Below, one piece after another: positions 1 through 4,344 of a DNA stretch of 5,366 bases. How positions within the stretch are numbered: the stretch's first letter is position 1; every line of letters begins with the position of its first letter. The translations under genes were made by a program, and so were the position numbers. The notes beneath the pieces were generated by a model. The model saw only the letters and a list, made by a program, of their open reading frames with translations. It ran no database searches and was not told the DNA's origin. The DNA comes from SMWD01 sp051008895. GTDB lineage: Bacteria; Pseudomonadota; Gammaproteobacteria; Steroidobacterales; GCA-2729495. The stretch is from positions 1-5,366 of the forward strand of contig JBPCXI010000192.1 in assembly GCA_051008895.1 (NCBI GenBank), written 5' to 3'.

Positions 1-1520
1 AGGCCCGAGTTCACCTCGAGCGGAATCCACAGGTAGCGCTCTATATAAGAGGGCGCGCGCGTCTTGCGCGCATAGCCCAGCCCCAGCAGCAGGTTGTCGT
101 TGACGGAATAGTCGAGGCGGGCGACCAGCTCGTAGTTGTCGTCGGTCAGGCTGCGATCGGCGTTGTTAAATCGATTGCGCAACGCGGCGACCGCGCAGGG
201 CGGCGACGGCGGCATGAACATACCCGAGTCACAGAGCTGCGCCGGCTGGGCCTGCACCGGATCCGCGTCGGAATCGGTGCGCTGGTAGCGGGCCCCCAGC
301 TCGAGGAACCACTGGTCGCCGAGATCCGTAAAGTACTCTGCGAATATGCCGACGTTGTCTTGTCTCGCGTCGTTGAAGTTCTGCACGAAGAACGGTGGCA
401 CATCGGGATCCTGCACGAGACCCGAATGCTTTTCGAAGTTGCCGTCGATGCCGACGCCGAGCTCGCCCGCGCCGACGTCGAAGCTGCTCTTCAGCGCGAA
501 TCCGATCGCTTCAGACTCGACGTCGACGAAGCGGCGCTCGGTACCGACGAACGGCGGCAGCGGCAGCATCGAATTGTCGGGTGGCAGGCGCAGCTGATAG
601 TTGTTCATACGGTGATCGACATCGGTCAGGAATATCCGCGCCGATACGTCCGCGCCGCCGATTTTCGACTTCAGTCCGGCGTTCAGTCGATGCGTCTTGA
701 AGAACTCGATGTCGAGTGGCAATGCCGGCGTGCCGGTCAGATCGGTATTCGTATACGAGTAGTCAATGTCCGCGGCGCTTTCGCCCCGGCGGTAGCCGTA
801 ACCGAGCCCGACCGTTGATCGCTCGTACTCCGTGCCGCCGATCGTGCCGCCGCCGAATTCCATGTCGTCGCCTTTATCGAGACTGCCGAGCGCCTGAAAC
901 CTGTGGCTGGAATTCGCGCCGCCGATAATGCCGGACGCCGCGTAGCCGTCGTTGGTCATCGCCGAGCCCGTGATGTCGCCCTGGCTGCGGAAATCGCGGT
1001 CGTCGGTGAACTCGGTCTTCTTCGACTGCGCCTCGATGAGGCCGCCGATGCCGGGCCCGGTGCCGACCGACGCGATGCCTCGCGACAATGTGACCTGCCG
1101 GGTCAGGCCGGGCGGCAGGTAATGCATCGGGGAATCCATCCAGTTCAAACCGCCTGGCGTTACCCGCATCTCGTCGACGAGTACGTTAAGGCGTGGACCG
1201 AACAATCCGCGGTACTGCGCCTGCCCGCTCAGGGGCCCGTTCTTGTTGACCGCCGCGCCGGGCAGGCGGCCGACGATATCCATCGAGTCCGGCGTCGGCG
1301 CCGTGCCGACGCCCGGCGCGATGTCGGTCGTCTGCTGGCGATCCGCCGAGCCGATCACGGTGATTTCCGGCATTCTCATCGAACGGGCATTGTCCTGATC
1401 GTTTGCGGCGGCGACACCGCTGCCGAAAATGGAGAGCGAAATGATCAGGGCGGCGGCCGTTGCCGCTTGCCCCCTGTGACCGGGAGTTGGGATTTCAGGT
1501 ATGGAACGGACCGTCTTCAT
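1..1520 (-). CDS. TonB-dependent outer-membrane receptor, OprC/NosA-like (probable copper receptor), C-terminus off window
   Basis: An uninterrupted minus-strand frame runs from ATG at 1518-1520 to the window edge (506 codons plus 2 nt). The start has a GAGGT Shine-Dalgarno 8 nt upstream (1529-1533) and opens a signal peptide: basic N-terminus, hydrophobic stretch about residues 19-37, probable cleavage after VAAA (about residue 39). A TonB-box-like PEITVIG (51-57) precedes a plug domain (about 75-165) containing RLPGAAV, YRGLFGPRLNVLVDEMRV and GGLNWMDSPMHY. Alternating beta-strand sequence then forms the barrel. The segment ARKTRAPSYIERYLWIPLE (484-502) is typical of OprC/NosA-type receptors, which import copper through the outer membrane using TonB energy. 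Met-containing loops (MNNYQ at 305, CDSGMFM at 430-436) suit a soft-metal ligand, but substrate assignment is inference. Family members are usually about 650-750 residues, so roughly a quarter to a third is missing. It is probably co-transcribed with the Cys-rich gene upstream. TonB-receptor identity is near certain; copper is likely only. Confidence 0.9.
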   Translation of the reverse strand, partial: MKTVRSIPEIPTPGHRGQAATAAALIISLSIFGSGVAAANDQDNARSMRMPEITVIGSADRQQTTDIAPGVGTAPTPDSMDIVGRLPGAAVNKNGPLSGQAQYRGLFGPRLNVLVDEMRVTPGGLNWMDSPMHYLPPGLTRQVTLSRGIASVGTGPGIGGLIEAQSKKTEFTDDRDFRSQGDITGSAMTNDGYAASGIIGGANSSHRFQALGSLDKGDDMEFGGGTIGGTEYERSTVGLGYGYRRGESAADIDYSYTNTDLTGTPALPLDIEFFKTHRLNAGLKSKIGGADVSARIFLTDVDHRMNNYQLRLPPDNSMLPLPPFVGTERRFVDVESEAIGFALKSSFDVGAGELGVGIDGNFEKHSGLVQDPDVPPFFVQNFNDARQDNVGIFAEYFTDLGDQWFLELGARYQRTDSDADPVQAQPAQLCDSGMFMPPSPPCAVAALRNRFNNADRSLTDDNYELVARLDYSVNDNLLLGLGYARKTRAPSYIERYLWIPLEVNSG

Positions 1521-1550
1521 GAACTGCGACCTCGACTGCAATGGCATGCG

Positions 1551-1571
1551 GCCGTCGCGTTTTGCGACGGC
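1551..1571 (-). other. Intercistronic perfect hairpin between the Cys-rich gene and the receptor gene
   Basis: GCCGTCGC (1551-1558) and GCGACGGC (1564-1571) are exact reverse complements around a 5-base loop, so the minus-strand transcript can fold an 8-bp GC-rich stem with an AAAAC loop. It lies 24 bp past the stop of the Cys-rich gene and about 30 bp before the receptor start. No T-run follows it on the minus strand, so it is not a canonical intrinsic terminator. It could be an mRNA-stability or processing element that sets different expression of the two genes. The fold is seen directly; the role is inferred. Confidence 0.5.
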
Positions 1572-1594
1572 AGGGGCGAGTACCGAAAGCGTAC

Positions 1595-1993
1595 TCAGGC
1601 GAGTCGAGGTGCGGGTGGCGCTCTGGACTGGCAGGTCGAGAAGGTCTGGCGTAATTCGCCGCGATGAATTGCGGCGGCGACTCCGGCCGCGGGTCGCGCC
1701 GCGAGCGCGGCGGGCGTGTCGGCACTGAGCACCGGATTCGGCTGATCGGTGCGGCCGATGCAGCAGGTGCCGCCCGAGCATTCGCAAGTTTCCGTCGGGC
1801 CGGACTCGTCGGCGGAATGCCCGGTCATCGGGCAGTCGGACGCCGCCGCGGCATGATCGGCGGGAGCGACCGGAGCGGCGGCGACGTGCAGCGGTACCGC
1901 GAAGACCTGCGCGATGAAAAGCAGCAGTACGACACGTGCCGACGCGTGCCGTCGACCGAGTCTTTGATTCGTCGCTGTGCGTATTGGGTGCAT
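1595..1993 (-). CDS. Small exported cysteine-rich protein, putative periplasmic metal (copper?) binding
   Basis: This is a 132-residue protein from ATG at 1991-1993 to TGA at 1595-1597. A basic N-terminus (several Arg in residues 5-20) leads to a hydrophobic core VVLLLFIAQVFAVPL (21-35) and a likely AAA cleavage site near residue 40, so export is expected. The mature part has H47, the motif CPMTGH (54-59), then CEC (70-72) and CC (77-78), with a final C121. Clustered Cys, Met and His suggests metal binding, or disulfides. Ala- and Pro-rich linkers fill the rest, and the end reads SRAPPAPRLA. It recalls small CopL- or DUF2946-type secreted proteins often found beside copper receptor genes, but I assign this by composition and context, not by clear homology. 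It lies 74 bp upstream of the receptor gene on the same strand, implying an operon. No strong Shine-Dalgarno precedes the start, only AAGAA-type purines. The strong signal peptide argues against a chance ORF. Confidence 0.68.
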   Translation of the reverse strand: MHPIRTATNQRLGRRHASARVVLLLFIAQVFAVPLHVAAAPVAPADHAAAASDCPMTGHSADESGPTETCECSGGTCCIGRTDQPNPVLSADTPAALAARPAAGVAAAIHRGELRQTFSTCQSRAPPAPRLA

Positions 1994-2002
1994 TATTCTT
2001 AT

Positions 2003-2015
2003 CGACAGCCTGTCG
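2003..2015. promoter_or_regulatory. Short perfect palindrome upstream of the Cys-rich gene
   Basis: CGACAG-C-CTGTCG is a perfect 6-bp inverted repeat with a one-base centre, 10 bp upstream of the Cys-rich gene's start. It would fall in that gene's promoter-proximal region or leader and could be half of a dimeric repressor or activator site. Beside it, the minus strand reads GATAAGAATAATG, running into the start codon. That AT-rich stretch weakly resembles repeated GATAAT units of Fur boxes but does not complete the consensus. No convincing -35/-10 pair was found for this operon. Confidence 0.25.
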
Positions 2016-2082
2016 GCATGCTCTCAGGTGTTGCTGCGACCGTCAAGGCGAGCCGCCTCCCGCGGTCGCTTTCGGCCGAACA

Positions 2083-2111
2083 ATCGTCCATGCGACCGCA
2101 ACATGAACGAT
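2083..2111. promoter_or_regulatory. 29-bp inverted repeat, candidate operator in the divergent intergenic region
   Basis: ATCGTCCATG (2083-2092) and CATGAACGAT (2102-2111) match as inverted arms at 9 of 10 positions around a 9-bp spacer. Arm centres lie 19 bp apart, close to two helical turns, as expected for a dimeric regulator on one DNA face. The right arm covers the position where a -35 element would sit for the proposed -10 at 2126-2131, so a bound protein could block or recruit RNA polymerase for the VOC/molybdoenzyme arm. It lies between divergent transcription units, so it might also affect the minus-strand operon. The repeat is seen directly; the operator role is inferred, and no regulator gene is in the window. 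Confidence 0.4.
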
Positions 2112-2125
2112 CGCCTGTGGATTGC

Positions 2126-2131
2126 TATATT
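2126..2131 (+). promoter_or_regulatory. Predicted -10 element (TATATT) for the first VOC gene, implying a very short leader
   Basis: TATATT within TTGCTATATTCGCCGGC resembles a sigma70 -10 (TATAAT) in the common proteobacterial setting of an AT hexamer followed by a CG-rich discriminator. The predicted transcription start, about 7 bases downstream, is near 2138, only about 5 bases before ATG at 2143. The matching -35 position (2103-2108, ATGAAC) is poor and lies inside the inverted repeat, compatible with activator dependence. Confidence 0.4.
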
Positions 2132-2142
2132 CGCCGGCACCC

Positions 2143-3063
2143 ATGAAACCCTTTTCCAGCGTCGTTGTCGGTGTTGCCGACCTGGAGCGCGCCCTGGCGC
2201 TCTGGATCGGTCAGTTCGGCCTTGAACTGGCCGCGCGCAAGGACGGCCCCGACGCCGACCTGGCGCGACTCTGGGGAATTGCGCCAGGAGATATCCGTCG
2301 GCAGGCATTGGTCGTTACGGCGGGTCAGCGCCTCGGGAGGATTCACCTTGTCGAGTTCGACGACCCCGATCCGCCGGTGCGCAACAATGCCGCGACTATT
2401 GACTGCTGCCCGAAAAACCTCGACGTATACGCCGACGACTTACCGGGGAAGATGCGTGAGCTCGCATCCGCTGGCTACAGCTTCAGGAATCCGGCGCACA
2501 GCGAGGTCACGACGCCGGACGGGCTGCGTTTTCGCGAGGGGCACATGCCGACGCATGACGACATCAATGTCGTGCTGCTCGAGTTGGTTGGCAAGGAGCT
2601 GCCGTACTCGCCGAGCGGCTTCGCGGCGGTTGGCCTGCTCATCACTATCGTGCCCGATGCGGAGCGGGAACGAGATCTCTACCAAACGGTACTTGGCCTG
2701 GAAAAACTCCACGATAACGTACTGCAGGGGCCCGAGGTCGAAGCCATGATCGGCTTGCCGCCGGGCGTCGCGCTGCACGCGAGTGTCTGGGGACAACCGG
2801 ACGAGCCGATGGGGCAGATCGAGGTGATCGAGTATCGCGGGGCGGACGGCGACAATCTGTTTCCGCGTGCGCGACCCAAGGCGCTGGGCGTCCTGCACGT
2901 CAGCTTCGAGTACCCGAGCATCGCCCTGCTGCGCCAGCAATTGGCCGCGGCCGGTGTCGAATTCGTCGAGCATGGTCTGACGTCCACCCTGACTACGAGC
3001 GGAGACACGATTTCGTTTCTGACGCCCGCCGGGATGCGCATCGAAGTCACCGGCACCGACTGA
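2143..3063 (+). CDS. Two-domain VOC superfamily protein (glyoxalase / extradiol dioxygenase-like), copy 1
   Basis: This is a 306-residue cytoplasmic protein with no signal peptide. I chose ATG at 2143 because the VOC fold begins at once (FSSVVVGVADLERALALW); a TTG at 2122 in the same frame would add seven residues overlapping the predicted -10. The N-terminal half holds two beta-alpha-beta modules: about 4-75, ending GRIHLVEFDDP, and about 91-150, ending NVVLLEL. The C-terminal half begins GLLITIVPDAERERDLY (164-180) and continues with GQIEVIEY (224-231), VLHVSFEY (250-257) and AGMRIEV (296-302). By eye against BphC-type extradiol dioxygenases, the second His (H252) and the Glu (E301) of the metal triad are kept, but the first His is Leu165. 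A canonical ring-cleavage dioxygenase is therefore unlikely; an isomerase, lyase or binding role is possible. It is paralogous to the next gene, 86 bp downstream. The family call is firm; the reaction is unknown. Confidence 0.85.
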   Translation: MKPFSSVVVGVADLERALALWIGQFGLELAARKDGPDADLARLWGIAPGDIRRQALVVTAGQRLGRIHLVEFDDPDPPVRNNAATIDCCPKNLDVYADDLPGKMRELASAGYSFRNPAHSEVTTPDGLRFREGHMPTHDDINVVLLELVGKELPYSPSGFAAVGLLITIVPDAERERDLYQTVLGLEKLHDNVLQGPEVEAMIGLPPGVALHASVWGQPDEPMGQIEVIEYRGADGDNLFPRARPKALGVLHVSFEYPSIALLRQQLAAAGVEFVEHGLTSTLTTSGDTISFLTPAGMRIEVTGTD

Positions 3064-3071
3064 AATGCCCG

Positions 3072-3091
3072 GGCGCAACACGCCGATTTTT
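3072..3091 (+). terminator. Weak candidate terminator after the first VOC gene
   Basis: GGCG (3072-3075), a CAACA loop and CGCC (3081-3084) are followed by GATTTTT. The stem has only 4 bp, so it would stop transcription inefficiently if at all. An overlapping perfect palindrome GCCCGGGC (3067-3074) offers a competing fold. Readthrough into the second VOC gene is plausible. Confidence 0.2.
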
Positions 3092-3094
3092 CTG

Positions 3095-3100
3095 TAGAAT
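3095..3100 (+). promoter_or_regulatory. Possible -10 element (TAGAAT) for the second VOC gene
   Basis: TAGAAT preceded by TG lies in the 86-bp gap between the VOC genes and would start transcription near 3107, giving a leader of about 43 nt. No convincing -35 is present at 16-18 bp. An A-rich tract (3106-3120, GAAAATAAAGAAAAA) follows. The Shine-Dalgarno of the downstream gene is weak (GGGA, 3137-3140, 9 nt before ATG). Confidence 0.25.
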
Positions 3101-3149
3101 CTGACGAAAATAAAGAAAAACCAGAACCAGCGTCTCGGGAACACCTCTT

Positions 3150-4145
3150 ATGAATACCAGCGAAATCAGCACCAGTGTGCCGGTCAGTGTCGTCGTTATA
3201 GGCGTCGAGAATCTCGACGCGTCACTCGAATTTTACGCGGGCACCGTGGGTCTCGACGTCGCTGAGAGCCGCACCTGGCAAGGGCCCGAGTTCGAGCGCT
3301 ACTGGCAGCTGCCCGCCGGGGCGAGCGCAAAATGTGCATTCCTCGAGCACGGCGCCGATCCCGTCGGGCGCATTCAGCTGATGGAGTTCGACGCGCCAAA
3401 TCGCAAGCTCGTCAGGGCGCCGGATATTCGTCGCGCCACCGGTCTGTTTAACCTGAATCTGTACACGAGCGACATGGCGAGGGACTACGCGCAACTCAAA
3501 ACACAGGGGTTCAATTTCTGGAGCGAGCCTGCGCGCAATAATTTCGGCCCGGCCGTCGGCGAGACGCTGGAAGCGGCGTTCGACGGGCCGGACGGTGTCG
3601 TGATCAACATGATCGAGTTGATCTCTGGTGACCCGAACACGGTGATCGGGCATATCATCAAATTCATCGACGAGTACGGCCGCACGTCGACCGGCTTTAC
3701 GTCGGTCGTCACGACCGCGCACAGCGTTTTCGACATGGACAAGGCGCTCGAGTTCTATTACGGCCCGCTGCACATGACACTGTTCATCGAGTCGGTGCTG
3801 GAAGGCGCAGAGACGAATCGCGCGTTGTGCCTGCCGGAAGACTGCCGGACGCGGAGCGTGATCGTTCAGGGCGATCACGAATACGGCAAGATCGCACTCG
3901 CCGTACCGATGAATTACGAGGTGCCGAACCTGGTGCCCGCTGCGGTGCCGCCGAATATCGGCTACCTGGCCCAGTCTTTCCAGGTCGCCGATATCGACGA
4001 GGCGGCGAGCGCCTGCGCCGCGGTCGGCGCAGAAGAATTCTCGGCACCGACGGAGATTGACTTGCCGGGTCGCGGCCCGTGCACGGCAATGGTGGTGCGC
4101 AATCCCGGCAGTGGTGCGCTGCAGGAACTGTTCCAGACGCGCTAG
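3150..4145 (+). CDS. Two-domain VOC superfamily protein (glyoxalase / extradiol dioxygenase-like), copy 2
   Basis: This is a 331-residue cytoplasmic protein starting at ATG 3150, with a weak GGGA Shine-Dalgarno. The N-terminal VOC half starts PVSVVVIGVENLDASLEFYA (11-30), continues GRIQLMEFDAP (73-83) and FNLNLYTSD (100-108), and ends VVINMIEL (150-157). The C-terminal half starts near GFTSVV (182-187), runs through DMDKALEFYYGPL (195-207) and YLAQSFQVADIDEA (272-285), and closes with GALQELFQ (322-329). It shares strand motifs with the preceding protein (VVxGVxxL; GRIxLxEFDxP) but is strongly diverged, so the pair is an old duplication. By eye, the strand positions that carry metal-binding His in type I extradiol dioxygenases are Thr/Ser near 184-185 and Ala274; only Glu326 has a clear counterpart. 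It may be non-catalytic, use acidic ligands, or work as a heteromer with copy 1. The position directly before the molybdoenzyme gene suggests a shared pathway. The specific activity is unknown. Confidence 0.84.
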   Translation: MNTSEISTSVPVSVVVIGVENLDASLEFYAGTVGLDVAESRTWQGPEFERYWQLPAGASAKCAFLEHGADPVGRIQLMEFDAPNRKLVRAPDIRRATGLFNLNLYTSDMARDYAQLKTQGFNFWSEPARNNFGPAVGETLEAAFDGPDGVVINMIELISGDPNTVIGHIIKFIDEYGRTSTGFTSVVTTAHSVFDMDKALEFYYGPLHMTLFIESVLEGAETNRALCLPEDCRTRSVIVQGDHEYGKIALAVPMNYEVPNLVPAAVPPNIGYLAQSFQVADIDEAASACAAVGAEEFSAPTEIDLPGRGPCTAMVVRNPGSGALQELFQTR

Positions 4146-4156
4146 TTGCGGCAGCC

Positions 4157-4185
4157 CGGCGCCGGCCGCGGTTCCGGCCGGCCGG
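4157..4185 (+). terminator. GC-rich hairpin just after the second VOC gene, without a T-run
   Basis: GCCGGCC (4161-4167) and GGCCGGC (4176-4182) pair perfectly around an 8-base loop, and flanking CGG/CCG bases can extend the stem with a bulge. It starts 12 bp past the TAG stop of the second VOC gene. No T-tract follows (ACACCTTGAT), so it is not a textbook intrinsic terminator. It could pause polymerase, protect the 3' end of the VOC message, or attenuate readthrough to the molybdoenzyme gene. Confidence 0.4.
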
Positions 4186-4331
4186 ACACCTTGATATATG
4201 TCAGGAGCAACAAGGTCCCGACACCCTAGAATCAGAGACATCGACGCGCTCGCCCGACCGCGGCAGATTCCGGGGCCTGTGGCGCACGTAGAAAGATGAC
4301 GGCCAACAGGCGACACAACCGCGCCTTTTTC
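4186..4331 (+). promoter_or_regulatory. Long intergenic leader before the molybdoenzyme gene, with an inverted repeat and a TAGAAT box
   Basis: This stretch has no convincing gene. It holds ACCTTG (4188-4193) and CAAGGT (4211-4216), exact inverted arms 17 bp apart and spanning 29 bp, followed by TAGAAT (4227-4232) as a possible -10. A TTGATA at 4191-4196 resembles a -35 but is 30 bp from that box, too far for sigma70. If TAGAAT is used, the leader would be about 105 nt. A dedicated promoter for the molybdoenzyme gene is plausible given the 199-bp gap, but no element here is strong. Confidence 0.25.
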
Positions 4332-4338
4332 GAGGAGG
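4332..4338 (+). promoter_or_regulatory. Strong ribosome binding site fixing the molybdoenzyme start
   Basis: GAGGAGG ends 6 nt before ATG at 4345, the best Shine-Dalgarno in the window. It supports translation from the first codon of the SCP2-like domain rather than from the internal ATG at 4729, where AthL-type homology begins and no comparable site is seen. Confidence 0.75.
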
Positions 4339-4344
4339 GTTGAG

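Noticed and set aside
903..1667. A 254-codon plus-strand open frame across the receptor gene
   Set aside because: It is antisense to a receptor frame with signal peptide, TonB box and plug motifs. Its product is Arg-rich and low in hydrophobic order, typical of a GC-driven shadow.
2122..2142. TTG at 2122 as start of the first VOC protein
   Set aside because: It would add seven residues not needed by the VOC fold, has no ribosome binding site, and overlaps the predicted -10 element.
1664..2146. A 160-codon plus-strand frame across the Cys-rich gene and divergent intergenic region
   Set aside because: It spans the predicted promoter region, ends just inside the first VOC gene and has Arg/Gly-rich composition. 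The minus-strand frame has a clear signal peptide and Cys motifs.
2440..3144. A 234-codon minus-strand frame opposite the first VOC gene
   Set aside because: The coding signal belongs to the plus-strand VOC frame; the antisense product shows no domain or signal, only Arg/Gln/Asp-rich sequence.
2143..4145. Calling the VOC proteins extradiol ring-cleavage dioxygenases or lactoylglutathione lyases
   Set aside because: Two-domain size fits type I extradiol enzymes, but the first metal-binding His appears absent in both and the second in copy 2, so a named reaction is not supported.
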